From an uncultured Bacteroidota bacterium (GTDB lineage: Bacteria; Bacteroidota; Bacteroidia; Chitinophagales; Chitinophagaceae), in assembly GCA_903878475.1 (NCBI GenBank), contig CAIRHQ010000041.1, positions 1 through 40,788 on the forward strand: a stretch of DNA of 40,788 nucleotides, written 5' to 3'. Below are positions 28,532 through 38,056 of this stretch, piece after piece. Numbering within the stretch: the first letter of the stretch is position 1; each line of letters begins with the position of its first letter. Below the pieces are notes generated by a model. It did not search any database, had not been told where the DNA came from, and saw only the letters and a list, made by a program, of their open reading frames with translations. A program made the translations under genes and the position numbers.

Positions 28532-30571
28532 TTACCAGATTTTTGCCCTGTTTTCGGGCTTAATATACATTTTATCGCCCTCTTTTACCCCAAATGCGCC
28601 ATAAAATGGGTCGAAATTAGCAGCCGGGCCATTTACCCTGAAAATTTCGGGTGAATGAGGATCGGTATTGATCCTTACCCTAAGGCTTTCCTCCCTGTCG
28701 ATCAGTCGCCATACCTGGGCAAAACCTAGGAAGAAACGCTGGTCGGGGGTAAAGCCATCAATCTTATCATTACCCTGCCCTTGTTTGGTCATTTTAAAGG
28801 CATCATAGGCAATTGCCAGTCCGCCAATATCCGCCAGGTTTTCACCCAAGGTGAGTTCGCCATTCACGTGTACGCTATCGAACAAGGTATAGGCGCTGTA
28901 TTGCTTAACAACCCCGCCTGTCTTGGCTTTGAACTTGTCGGCATCTTCTTTACCCCACCAGTTCTTCATGTTGCCCACGGCATCGTACTGACTGCCCTGG
29001 TCATCAAATCCATGCGTCATTTCATGTCCGATCACCATGCCGATTGCACCATAATTTACGGCATCGTCTGACGACAAATTAAAGAATGGGAATTGCAGGA
29101 TACCTGCCGGGAAAACGATCTCATTATTGGTTGGATTGTAATAAGCATTTACGGTGGGTGCGCTCATGCCCCATTCGGTACGATCTACCGGCTTACCTGC
29201 TTTACCTACCATTTCATTGAAGCGATGCAGGCGAACGCTTTTTGCATTGGCATAAAGATTATTCTTATCAACGGTTACATCATCAAAACTTTTCCATTTT
29301 GAAGTATACCCGATCTTTTTCAAGAATGCATCCAACTTGGCCGTGGCTAGCTGTTTCGTGCTATCCGACATCCAGTCCAATTTTTTGATCCGGGCTCCAA
29401 ATGCTTTCTGCAGGTTATTCACCAGTTCATCCATTCTTTGCTTGGCATCGCTGGTGAAATATTTTTTTACATATAACTGACCCAGCAGATCACCGAGGTT
29501 TCCATCTACAGCATTCACCATTGTTTTCCAGCGATCACTTTTTTTCTTTTGTCCGCTGAAGATTCTTGAAAAATTAAATTGTGCATCAACGAATGCACTG
29601 CTGAGTATGGAAGCATTGCGACTGATATAATCGTACTTCACTTTTATTTTCCAGCGATCAATGGGCTCACTGGCGAGCAGGGCGCTCAGGGCTTTGTAAT
29701 AGCCTGGCTGACTCACGTTCACGCTATCTGTATTGATTGTTAAAGTAGTGAATAAATTTTTCCATCCCACATTAGGCGACAGTTGCTCCAGTTCTGTTAC
29801 GCTCATCTTATTGTAATTGACATGCGGATCGCGAAGTTCCACCGGCGTACGGTGAGATTTTGCAATTTCGGTTTCCAGGGCAAGCAGCACTGCCGCATTT
29901 TTTGATGCAGTAGCGGTATCGTTGCCGGTTAATGAAAACAAGGCGCCGGCATATTTCACTAAGCCATTTCTTGCCGCAACGGTGGCACTGTCTTTACGGA
30001 AATAATAATCGCGTTCGGGCAATGATAAACCTGCCTGTCCGAGTATGGCAATATTTTGAGCACTATTCTTTTCATCTGCTCCTACATATAATCCGATCAG
30101 TTGGGCTTCCTCATTTTTTGAGAGTTCGGTGAGCAGGGCTATCAATTCTTTATAATCTTTCACCGCATCTATCTTTGCCAGAACGGGTTTCAATGGATCG
30201 GCACCGAGTTTTTCGATGGCAACAGTATCCATTCCGCTGGCATAATAATCGCCTACTTTTTGTTCCAGGCTACCTTTTGCAGGATTGGAGGCGATGGATT
30301 CTTCCAGAATAGACCTCAGTTTTTTCTGATTGTCCTCATACAGGGTATAGAAACTACCCCAGCCGCTCTGGTCGTCGGGTATAACGGTAGTTTTCATCCA
30401 GGCGCCATTGGCATAATGGAAAAAATCATCTCCGGCCCTGATACTGGTGTCCATACCCTTGGTATCAAAGCTGATGCTGGCAGTATCTGATTTACCGCCG
30501 TTTGATGCATTGTTGCAAGCACTGAATACCGTGATGCCAATGCCCATTGCAAGCAAAGAAATTAATTTCAT
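28532..30571 (-). CDS. M13 (neprilysin-type) metallopeptidase lipoprotein
   Basis: 679 residues. MKLISLLAMGIGITVFSAC is a lipoprotein signal (lipobox FSAC), so the enzyme is membrane-anchored outside the cytoplasm. Zinc ligands are His516 and His520 in HEMTH and Glu577 in ENLADIGG, with Asp581 as the supporting acid. NAYYNPTNNEIVFPAG is the substrate-binding region, and the C-terminal ENRAKIW ends with the conserved tryptophan. It cleaves small peptides. Its placement between rplL and rpoB is unusual; terminators at both ends isolate it from the ribosomal and polymerase genes. Confidence 0.95.
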   Translation of the reverse strand: MKLISLLAMGIGITVFSACNNASNGGKSDTASISFDTKGMDTSIRAGDDFFHYANGAWMKTTVIPDDQSGWGSFYTLYEDNQKKLRSILEESIASNPAKGSLEQKVGDYYASGMDTVAIEKLGADPLKPVLAKIDAVKDYKELIALLTELSKNEEAQLIGLYVGADEKNSAQNIAILGQAGLSLPERDYYFRKDSATVAARNGLVKYAGALFSLTGNDTATASKNAAVLLALETEIAKSHRTPVELRDPHVNYNKMSVTELEQLSPNVGWKNLFTTLTINTDSVNVSQPGYYKALSALLASEPIDRWKIKVKYDYISRNASILSSAFVDAQFNFSRIFSGQKKKSDRWKTMVNAVDGNLGDLLGQLYVKKYFTSDAKQRMDELVNNLQKAFGARIKKLDWMSDSTKQLATAKLDAFLKKIGYTSKWKSFDDVTVDKNNLYANAKSVRLHRFNEMVGKAGKPVDRTEWGMSAPTVNAYYNPTNNEIVFPAGILQFPFFNLSSDDAVNYGAIGMVIGHEMTHGFDDQGSQYDAVGNMKNWWGKEDADKFKAKTGGVVKQYSAYTLFDSVHVNGELTLGENLADIGGLAIAYDAFKMTKQGQGNDKIDGFTPDQRFFLGFAQVWRLIDREESLRVRINTDPHSPEIFRVNGPAANFDPFYGAFGVKEGDKMYIKPENRAKIW

Positions 30572-30648
30572 ATAAAATCGTTTTGGTGAATGATCTGTAA
30601 ATCTGTCTAAAAAAGAACAAATTACTGAATATTTTATATGAACGGAAT

Positions 30649-30686
30649 AAAAAAGGCCATCAGGATGGATCCTGATGGCCTTTTTT
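30649..30686. terminator. rplL / M13 intergenic terminator (bidirectional shape)
   Basis: Perfect 11-bp stem GGCCATCAGGA / TCCTGATGGCC (30655-30665, 30670-30680), 4-base loop, flanked by AAAAAA and TTTTTT. Ends the rplKAJL transcript 16 bases after the rplL stop. Confidence 0.92.
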
Positions 30687-30701
30687 ACAATTTTTTATTA
30701 A

Positions 30702-31076
30702 TTAAGCGATCTCAACGTCAGCACCTGCTTCAGTCAATTTTGCTTTCAGGTCTTCTGCTGTTGCTTTGTCAACACCTTCTTTCAAAGGTTTTGGAGCGCC
30801 ATCAACCAGGTCTTTTGCTTCTTTCAGTCCAAGTCCGGTAAGTTCTTTAACGATCTTAACCACGGCCAGTTTGTTGGCACCTGCTGCTTTCAGAATTACA
30901 TCGAAAGATGTTTTTTCTTCAGCTGCTGCTGCACCATCGCCAGCACCTGCACTTACTACAACTGCAGCTGCAGCTGGTTCGATACCGTACTCTGATTTCA
31001 AGAACTCAGCCAGTTCCTGTACTTCTTTTACTGTTAAACCTACTAGTTTTTCAGCTAATGCTTTTACGTCTGCCAT
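30702..31076 (-). CDS. rplL: Ribosomal protein L7/L12
   Basis: 124 residues: N-terminal dimerisation domain ([20 protein letters not shown]), alanine/glycine hinge (about 37-53) and the factor-binding C-terminal domain ([33 protein letters not shown]). It forms the ribosomal stalk with L10 and recruits EF-Tu and EF-G. It lies 139 bases after rplJ; that gap has a weak CCGCC/GGCGG hairpin (31092-31116) just before the start, and nothing else identified. A strong terminator follows. Confidence 0.98.
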   Translation of the reverse strand: MADVKALAEKLVGLTVKEVQELAEFLKSEYGIEPAAAAVVVSAGAGDGAAAAEEKTSFDVILKAAGANKLAVVKIVKELTGLGLKEAKDLVDGAPKPLKEGVDKATAEDLKAKLTEAGADVEIA

Positions 31077-31215
31077 AATGTTTAATTTTTTCCGCCTTCA
31101 TCGTTTTCTCCGGCGGTAGTTTAAAAAAATTGTTCTTTATAAATATGCATGTTGTCCATCAGCAATAATGCCTTTGTCAAGATGCAACATTCGAATGTTT
31201 ACCTGCTTAATATTA

Positions 31216-31878
31216 TTAAGCCTGTGGTGTTTCATCAGCTGCTGCTTCAGTGGCTGGTGCTTCCGGAGCGGCTTCTGCTGCCGGAGCTTCCACTGCTGGT
31301 GCTTCTGCTACTGGAGCTTCGGCTACAACTGCTACTGGAGCTTCGGCAGCTACTGCTACTGGAGCTTCTGCAACTGCTTCTTCAGCATTAGCGGCATCTT
31401 TATTTTGCAGGGCACCCAATACGCGTTGGATGGGTGATTGCAACAATCCGATCACTTCACCGATCAGTTCATTCTTGGTCTTGATCTGGGTGAGTGCTTT
31501 CAGTTGGTCGTTACCTACAAATACATCGCCATTGATAAAGGCTGCTTTCAACAATGGTTTTTCATTGTTGTTTTCCTTGCGGAAGCTGCTGATGATCAAA
31601 GCCGGATCTTTTGGATTTTCGCTGAACATCAGTGCGGTCACTTTATGCAGTGAATCGTACACGCCAGCATATTTATCCGTATCGAGGCTTTCCAGTGCCT
31701 TTTTGATCAGGGTATTCTTGGCTACTTTCATTTCTACCTGCTTGGTAAAACAATGGTTGCGCAATTTGCCGATCTGGGCTACGGTCAGACTTTCTGTATC
31801 CGTGATGTAGAAGTTATTATACTGAGCGAATTTGCCTTTCAGCAATTCGATCACTTCATTTTTTTCCTGTTTAGTCAT
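31216..31878 (-). CDS. rplJ: Ribosomal protein L10 with long Ala/Pro/Glu/Val tail
   Basis: 220 residues; the normal L10 body covers about residues 1-162 (MTKQEKNEVIELLKGKFAQY ... LLQSPIQRVLGALQNKDA). Residues ~163-220 (bases 31216-31392) are a low-complexity tail of repeats such as EAPVAVAAEAPVAVVAEAP, ending DETPQA. L10 usually ends near 165-175 residues, so this is a 45-55 residue addition placed after the helix that binds L7/L12. Tails of this type occur in some Bacteroidota ribosomal proteins; their role is unknown. It is 45 bases downstream of rplA. Confidence 0.96.
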   Translation of the reverse strand: MTKQEKNEVIELLKGKFAQYNNFYITDTESLTVAQIGKLRNHCFTKQVEMKVAKNTLIKKALESLDTDKYAGVYDSLHKVTALMFSENPKDPALIISSFRKENNNEKPLLKAAFINGDVFVGNDQLKALTQIKTKNELIGEVIGLLQSPIQRVLGALQNKDAANAEEAVAEAPVAVAAEAPVAVVAEAPVAEAPAVEAPAAEAAPEAPATEAAADETPQA

Positions 31879-31923
31879 AACAATTATTTTTATCTCCTGA
31901 TGAATACCCGGAGCATTTCAGAT

Positions 31924-32613
31924 TTAGTTGTTAACAGATTTCGTGTCGATCAATATGCCCGGGCTCATGCTACTGGCCATGCTAACACCTCTCAGGTAAG
32001 TACCTTTAGAGGAAGATGGTTTCAGTTTGAGGATTGCATTGATCAGCTCCTGGCTGTTCTCTGCAATTTTTTCCGGAGTAAAACTTACCCTTCCGATAGA
32101 CGCGTGGATGATACCCACTTTATCTACTTTGAAAGCGATCTTACCGCCTTTGAGGTCATTGATGGCGCCTGCCACATCATTGGTTACCGTACCGGTCTTA
32201 GGATTCGGCATCAGGTTACGAGGACCTAATACTTTACCCAGTTTACCGATCTTCGGCATCACTGATGGAGTGGCCACGATCACATCAATATCTGTCCAAC
32301 CGCCTTCGATCTTGGTGATGAACTCATCCAATCCCACAAAATCAGCGCCGGCCGCTTTGGCTTCTGCTTCTTTATCAGGGGTACACAAAACCAATACACG
32401 CTTCGTTTTACCGGTACCGTGAGGTAGAGAAACCGTACCGCGAATGGCTTGGTCTGCTTTTTTAGGATCTACACCCAACTTGATGTGCAGGTCTACAGAG
32501 CTATCGAATTTAGTGGTGTTTACTTCTTTTACCAGGGTTGATGCTTCCTTTAAGGAATATGCTTTATTAATATCAACCTTAGCATTTGCCAATTTTCTTT
32601 TTTTCGTAATCAT
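31924..32613 (-). CDS. rplA: Ribosomal protein L1
   Basis: 229 residues, standard length. It has [20 protein letters not shown] at the start, the [10 protein letters not shown] motif and the L1 signature [20 protein letters not shown]. It binds 23S rRNA at the L1 stalk and can repress its own operon by binding mRNA. 46 bases after rplK; that gap carries a TCCCGA-type palindrome. Confidence 0.98.
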   Translation of the reverse strand: MITKKRKLANAKVDINKAYSLKEASTLVKEVNTTKFDSSVDLHIKLGVDPKKADQAIRGTVSLPHGTGKTKRVLVLCTPDKEAEAKAAGADFVGLDEFITKIEGGWTDIDVIVATPSVMPKIGKLGKVLGPRNLMPNPKTGTVTNDVAGAINDLKGGKIAFKVDKVGIIHASIGRVSFTPEKIAENSQELINAILKLKPSSSKGTYLRGVSMASSMSPGILIDTKSVNN

Positions 32614-32631
32614 TTCTTACAAATTTTTGAA

Positions 32632-32649
32632 GTCCCGAACCATCGGGAC
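32632..32649. repeat. Palindrome GTCCCGA-ACCA-TCGGGAC in the rplK-rplA gap
   Basis: Perfect 7-bp arms around a 4-base loop, no T tract. It shares the core TCCCGA-N4-TCGGGA with the palindrome in the tRNA-like array at 40563-40730. Could fold in the polycistronic mRNA between the L11 and L1 cistrons. Confidence 0.85.
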
Positions 32650-32659
32650 AGGTTGATAA

Positions 32660-33103
32660 TTAATTTTCCCAGGGGGCTTTTCCGTCAACGGTTAATCCCA
32701 TACTGCGTGCAGTACCGGCGATCATGCTCATGGCACTGTTCAGGGTAAAGGCATTCAGATCGGCCATTTTATCTTTGGCGATCTCTTCTACCTGTTCCCA
32801 GGTAACCTTACCCACTTTCACGCGGTTAGGTTCCTTACTGCCACTGGTGATCTTGGCTGCATCCATCAATTGAACGGCTGCGGGGGGAGTTTTGATGATG
32901 AAGTCGAACGACTTATCTGCGTAAACTGTAATTAATACAGGAAGTACTTTTCCGGGTCTATCCTGGGTTCTGGCATTGAACTGCTTACAGAATTCCATGA
33001 TGTTGATTCCCTTAGAACCCAATGCAGGTCCTATTGGTGGTGCAGGATTGGCCTGTCCTCCTTTACACTGGAGTTTGACATAGCCGGTGATCTCTTTTGC
33101 CAT
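32660..33103 (-). CDS. rplK: Ribosomal protein L11
   Basis: 147 residues, standard length: N-terminal thiostrepton-binding domain ([21 protein letters not shown]) and C-terminal rRNA-binding domain ([19 protein letters not shown]). It starts the rplKAJL transcript here because the usual upstream nusG is separated by an inserted gene on the other strand. Promoter candidate at 33191-33198. Confidence 0.98.
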   Translation of the reverse strand: MAKEITGYVKLQCKGGQANPAPPIGPALGSKGINIMEFCKQFNARTQDRPGKVLPVLITVYADKSFDFIIKTPPAAVQLMDAAKITSGSKEPNRVKVGKVTWEQVEEIAKDKMADLNAFTLNSAMSMIAGTARSMGLTVDGKAPWEN

Positions 33104-33190
33104 TTTTTTTAATTTAATTGGTGATAGCGTCTGGCCTATGGCTAGACTCCCAAGTCAATATAATTCTAAAAAAGAACTTTTTTGGGACGG

Positions 33191-33198
33191 CGAAGGTA
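33191..33198 (-). promoter_or_regulatory. Candidate rplKAJL promoter, -7 element TACCTTCG
   Basis: On the minus strand TACCTTCG differs from TAnnTTTG by one base. It is preceded by TTTTTTCCC and followed by GCCGTCCC, the same discriminator as the tRNA-Asp promoter at 7092-7099. It lies about 90 bases before the rplK ATG. The rest of the 330-base gap 33104-33433 is A+T-rich; I see no clear plus-strand promoter for the secreted-protein gene. Confidence 0.5.
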
Positions 33199-33433
33199 GG
33201 GAAAAAATCAGAGAAAAATATGAATTTCCTGCTTTTTTTATTAGTGCGACCCTTGAAATAAAAAAAATATATAATTAATATATCCGCAACACAACCTATT
33301 CTTTCTGCCACCCGATTAGACAAATAACAACAGATTCAAAATATTTTAAATAATTTCTAATTAACATATTAATTGCAAGGAGATTAAGTAGATTAATAAC
33401 GCTATTGAGTTCGCCTGCACCAAAAACTATATT

Positions 33434-36400
33434 ATGAAAAAGAATTTCCTTCTTTTTTGCTTTATTGCTATATCTAATCTTGCCTTTTGCCAGTTTCCAG
33501 CCCCATATTGTAATGAATTCTACCCTTCTGGAGTAGAACCCATCACGCTGGTAACTTTTCAGAGCATAAACAATGCTTCATCAGCAATAGCCGGCGGAAC
33601 AGCTCATGAAGATTTTACTTTATCCGTAACCGCCGCAAGCGTGATTGCCGGAAGCAGTTACACGATGTCCGTAAGAGGAAATACAGTAGGAAATTTTATC
33701 AATTATATCCGGGTTTTCATCGATTGGAACAATGATGGCGACTTCCTGGACCCGAACGAGAGTTACGACATCGGAACCATTACTAATTCTTCCGGACTGG
33801 ATGGCTTGCAGGCAGTCAATACCATCGTGGTACCTCCCGGAACTACAAATGGCTATAAAAGGATGCGGGTAACAAAAAAATATGCTGGTTACCAGACTCC
33901 GTGTAACACAACCGGGTACGGACAGGCAGAAGATTACCAGGTTCGTGTATATTCAATGGAGCCTTACTGCACCGAAGCGTATCCATCAAATGTAGAACCG
34001 ATCACATTGGTCACCTTCTTCTACAACGCAGTATCATCAAGTGCAGTTGTAAATGGCTCGCCGGAGAATGAAGACTTTACCAATATTGCTCCTACAAGGG
34101 TCGTTGCAGGAAGGTCATATGCCATTTCGGTGAAAGGGAATACCGATGGCATTCCTTATACAGATTATATCAGGGCTTTCATCGATTGGAACAATGACGG
34201 AGATTTTTTTGATGCAGGAGAAAGTTATGATATTGGAACCATCACCGGTTCAACCGGGCTTGATGCAATACAAGCATCCAACTTTATTGCTATTCCACCA
34301 GGTACTCCGGCTGGTAACTATCGCATGCGGGTCAGTAAAAAATATGCCGGATATCCTCCTCCCTGCAATACTGGTGGCTTTGGCCAGTCGGAGGACTATC
34401 TCATCCAGGTTTACAGTATGGCACCCTACTGTACTGATTCATACCCGAGTAATATTGAGCCCATCACGAAAGTGGATTTTTCAGCCATTTCTAACTGGAC
34501 AAATGCATTGCTAAATGGATCTCCAGATAATGAAGACTTTACCTATATCAATGGCGTGGTAGTGCCGGGAAATACATACACGATGAAAGTGGCAGGTAAT
34601 ACGGATGGAAATTATACGGATTATATTTCGGTTTTCATTGACTGGAATGGTAATGGCGACTTCCTTGATCCTAACGAAGTATTTAATATTGGAACCATCA
34701 CCAATTCTACCGGGCAAGATGCAATATTCATTTCCGGACCAATTGCTGTTCCCGCAGGAACAAGCCTCGGCAATAAACGAATGCGCGTGGTAAAACATTT
34801 TGGTGGTTATTTAAGCCCCTGTACTTCCTATGGATTCGGACAATCGGAAGATTATACACTCTCTGTTGTTGGCTCCATTAAAGCCGTGCTTTCTACCGGT
34901 AACGCATACCTGCAAGGCGATTATGTAGAAGTAGGAATCAATCAATGCGGTGGATGGGGTACCACTACTACGGCACCGCAAGGGTACCATGCAAGAAGCG
35001 GTGTAACAATTGCTTCAAACTATAATGCACAACTAAGTCTTGGTTTTGTAGCAGATCCCGATAAAGATGGTTGGACAACTGGAAGCCCAAGTAAATACAA
35101 CGGGGATTATTTTATGCCGGCATCTCCTTATATTGGCTGGGGCATAAATTTTAATGGACTTAGCTATGGTACCGATCGTACAAATTCCACCCAAACTAAT
35201 TGCGCACTGATGGTGGGCACTAGCAACCCAAATCAAACCTTTTCCGGGGTCAACGTCTCTGCCACCGGTTATGCAACAAAAGCAGAATCGGTTTGGGAGG
35301 GCACCCATAACGGGTTAAAGATCCAGAAAATAACTACAGTAAAACAAGACAAGGTATATTTCACTGCACGGATAAAAATTTATAACACAACCGCCTTTTC
35401 TATTTCGAATATCTATTATGGTGAGTACATAAATCCCGACCCAGAAGCCTATTATAATGACATATATACAGCAAACCTCAATACCATTAACACAATTGTG
35501 AACCAGAATCCCACAAATGGGCAGGCACTGGTTCAGGCTATAAGTAGCCCTCACAATGTTTATGTAGCGTTGGGCACAAAAGATTGCCGGGCCAAGGTTT
35601 TCAGAAGTCCATCAAATGTAGTTCCAAATTTTTCACCAATCAATTGGTATAGTGGCGGTGGAAATGTTTCTTTAACTGGTGCCGATGCTATTGCTACTAA
35701 CCTTTGTTATGGTATTGCCTATAATATTGGCACCCTGGCTCCCGGAGACAGTACCAGTTTTCTGTATACCTATATTCTGAAAGCCACCGATTTTGATGAG
35801 GCCCTCTCAGAAACAGAACCCAGTTTCCTGTCCAACAATATCAGCATCCTCAATGACGGCACCATCACACCTTGTGCAAATACACCTGTGGATGTATCCA
35901 TCGTAGATGGTGATTATTATAATTGGGTATGGAGTCCGGCGAGCGGACTGAATACTACAACCGGAGAAAATGTTACGATCACTCCAGGCACGACACCAAT
36001 CACATACACAATAACGGGAACGGGTACCTGCGCAAACAAGACCATTACCCTCAATGTAAATCCTGTTAATACTACAGACGTAGTGACCACTCCAGCCAGT
36101 ATCGTTAAATGCATCTCAGATCCTCCGGTGTTGCTAACTGCAAGCGGGGGCGATTTTACTGACGCAGTGATCCTGAATGAAAAATTCAATTCGTTATATG
36201 ATAACTGGACGAAGCTCAATAATTCAACAGGCGGTGTTCCTGCCAATGCTGCTTGGACATTAAGACCGAATAATTATTTATATGCGGCTACTACTTTTAA
36301 CAGCAATGACAATACACAGTTTTACCTGAGCAACAGTGATGCCCAGGGCAATGGAAGTACCATCGCTACCATCCTTCAATCACCCGCATTTAGCACCTTG

Positions 36401-37972
36401 AATTACAACAGTGTGAATCTTAGCTTTTATCATTATTTCCGCGAAGATGCTGCAGCAAGCACGGCTGTAGTTGAAGCATCTACCGATAGAATAAACTGGA
36501 CCAACCTGCAGACCTATACCAGTACCACTGGAAGCAGTAGCAGTTTTTCACTGGAGACCATTGCATTAACGCCCGCATTCATTGACCAGCCACTGGTGTA
36601 TATCCGTTTCAAATATGATGGTTCCTGGAGTAGTTATTGGGCAATTGATAATGTGCAGGTAACAGGTAGCGGACAACCCCTTGTATGGGCCCCGATCACT
36701 GGATTATACAACGATGCTGCAGGAACGATCCCCTACACAGGTGTCATTACCACAAGCGTTTATGCCAATCCCGCTCTAACAACAGTTTACACTGCTTCTT
36801 CACTGGTTGGCAATTGTTCTAAAACAGCAGATGCAACAGTCACGGTAAATAACCCTACCAATATTCTGGCCGGCGTAGTAGGTGCTGGAACCTGTCAGAA
36901 TAAAGCGGTTGATAATGCTGGCACGGTTTATAATGCAACCAGTTGCGACCTGATCGGAAAAGTAACTCCTGCTGGTGCCAGTCCGGTAGCTGGTGATATA
37001 AACATGTGTGTAACCCTGGATGATATGGCAGGGCCCTTACCAGAATTCAATGCAGAGCCCTATCTTACCCGGCACTATGATGTGGAACCCGCACTCAATG
37101 CAGCAACAGCTACAGCCAGGGTAACTTTCTATTTCACGCAGGAAGAATTTGATAATTACAATGCCAAAAATTCTGTGTGGCCCGATCTTCCAACCGGCCC
37201 GGGTGATGTAGTTGGTATTGCCAATCTCCGGATGTCACAATACCATGGCACCCCTACTTCAACACCCTCCAGTCCGGGCCAATACACCGGCACCGGTGAA
37301 TATATTGATCCAGCTGATGTAGATATCGTTTGGAATGGCAGCTACTGGGAAGTAACCATTGACGTAACAGGTTTCTCCGGATTTTATGTGCACACCAATT
37401 TTAGATATATTCTGCCCATTACCCTGAACTACTTTAACGGCAATACAAATGGCAACGACAATATCCTGAACTGGAAAGTAAATTGCAACAACACTAACGG
37501 CATCAGTTATACGCTGGAAAGAAGTGGAGATGCTGTGCACTATACCGGCATCAGCGACTATCATCCCAGCTTTGCTCAATGCGGATCGCCATTTAGTTAT
37601 ACGGATGTGAACGCCCCTAAAGGCATCAATCACTACCGGCTAAAAATTATAGCTCCAGATGGTGCGATCAGTTATAGTAACCAAGTGGTTTTGTCGAATG
37701 ATTACAAAGGTTCCGATATCATCAACCTTTCACCGGTTCCGGTACCAGCCGACGGGAATTTTGCACTCACCCTGGTAACCGAAAAACAAGGTAAGGCGGA
37801 ACTGACGATCATGGATCTTCAGGGAAGAGTGGTATTACGTAAACCGATCAACGTAGTAAAAGGCGCCAATATGTACAACCTGAATATTGCGGAACTGGCC
37901 GCGGGATCATACCAGTTGATCGAGTACCGACAGGATCAACCGACAAGAACGATCCGGTTTGTAAAATTATAA
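33434..37972 (+). CDS. Giant secreted GEVED-repeat protein with type IX sorting domain
   Basis: 1512 residues with signal peptide MKKNFLLFCFIAISNLAFCQ. Three tandem ~153-residue GEVED units follow (start near 24, 177 and 331; DNA 33503, 33962, 34424). Each opens PYC..YPS..EPIT, has the calcium-loop-like DWNNDGDFLD or DWNGNGDFLD and ends with GQ(A/S)EDY. Then come a long uncharacterised region, an Ig-like segment (about 810-876, YNWVWSPASGLN), a MAM/choice-of-anchor-J-like domain (about 910-1080, LNEKFNSLYDNW ... YWAIDNVQVTG) and a C-terminal type IX sorting domain (about 1425-1512: LSPVPVPADGNFALTL ... AELAAGSYQLIEY). It is expected on the cell surface or outside, probably in adhesion. It lies opposite to, and between, nusG and rplK. 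Confidence 0.93.
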   Translation: MKKNFLLFCFIAISNLAFCQFPAPYCNEFYPSGVEPITLVTFQSINNASSAIAGGTAHEDFTLSVTAASVIAGSSYTMSVRGNTVGNFINYIRVFIDWNNDGDFLDPNESYDIGTITNSSGLDGLQAVNTIVVPPGTTNGYKRMRVTKKYAGYQTPCNTTGYGQAEDYQVRVYSMEPYCTEAYPSNVEPITLVTFFYNAVSSSAVVNGSPENEDFTNIAPTRVVAGRSYAISVKGNTDGIPYTDYIRAFIDWNNDGDFFDAGESYDIGTITGSTGLDAIQASNFIAIPPGTPAGNYRMRVSKKYAGYPPPCNTGGFGQSEDYLIQVYSMAPYCTDSYPSNIEPITKVDFSAISNWTNALLNGSPDNEDFTYINGVVVPGNTYTMKVAGNTDGNYTDYISVFIDWNGNGDFLDPNEVFNIGTITNSTGQDAIFISGPIAVPAGTSLGNKRMRVVKHFGGYLSPCTSYGFGQSEDYTLSVVGSIKAVLSTGNAYLQGDYVEVGINQCGGWGTTTTAPQGYHARSGVTIASNYNAQLSLGFVADPDKDGWTTGSPSKYNGDYFMPASPYIGWGINFNGLSYGTDRTNSTQTNCALMVGTSNPNQTFSGVNVSATGYATKAESVWEGTHNGLKIQKITTVKQDKVYFTARIKIYNTTAFSISNIYYGEYINPDPEAYYNDIYTANLNTINTIVNQNPTNGQALVQAISSPHNVYVALGTKDCRAKVFRSPSNVVPNFSPINWYSGGGNVSLTGADAIATNLCYGIAYNIGTLAPGDSTSFLYTYILKATDFDEALSETEPSFLSNNISILNDGTITPCANTPVDVSIVDGDYYNWVWSPASGLNTTTGENVTITPGTTPITYTITGTGTCANKTITLNVNPVNTTDVVTTPASIVKCISDPPVLLTASGGDFTDAVILNEKFNSLYDNWTKLNNSTGGVPANAAWTLRPNNYLYAATTFNSNDNTQFYLSNSDAQGNGSTIATILQSPAFSTLNYNSVNLSFYHYFREDAAASTAVVEASTDRINWTNLQTYTSTTGSSSSFSLETIALTPAFIDQPLVYIRFKYDGSWSSYWAIDNVQVTGSGQPLVWAPITGLYNDAAGTIPYTGVITTSVYANPALTTVYTASSLVGNCSKTADATVTVNNPTNILAGVVGAGTCQNKAVDNAGTVYNATSCDLIGKVTPAGASPVAGDINMCVTLDDMAGPLPEFNAEPYLTRHYDVEPALNAATATARVTFYFTQEEFDNYNAKNSVWPDLPTGPGDVVGIANLRMSQYHGTPTSTPSSPGQYTGTGEYIDPADVDIVWNGSYWEVTIDVTGFSGFYVHTNFRYILPITLNYFNGNTNGNDNILNWKVNCNNTNGISYTLERSGDAVHYTGISDYHPSFAQCGSPFSYTDVNAPKGINHYRLKIIAPDGAISYSNQVVLSNDYKGSDIINLSPVPVPADGNFALTLVTEKQGKAELTIMDLQGRVVLRKPINVVKGANMYNLNIAELAAGSYQLIEYRQDQPTRTIRFVKL

Positions 37973-38011
37973 AAGCAAGCGTTATATCTTCAACAAAGAC
38001 AGACAGAAACT

Positions 38012-38042
38012 AAAAAGCCCATCCGATTGGATGGGCTTTAAT
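38012..38042. terminator. Bidirectional terminator between the GEVED gene and nusG
   Basis: Perfect 11-bp stem AAAGCCCATCC / GGATGGGCTTT (38014-38024, 38029-38039) with a GATT loop and A/T flanks. It lies between two convergent genes (stops at 37972 and 38057) and can serve both. Confidence 0.85.
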
Positions 38043-38056
38043 TTATTTGTATCGCA

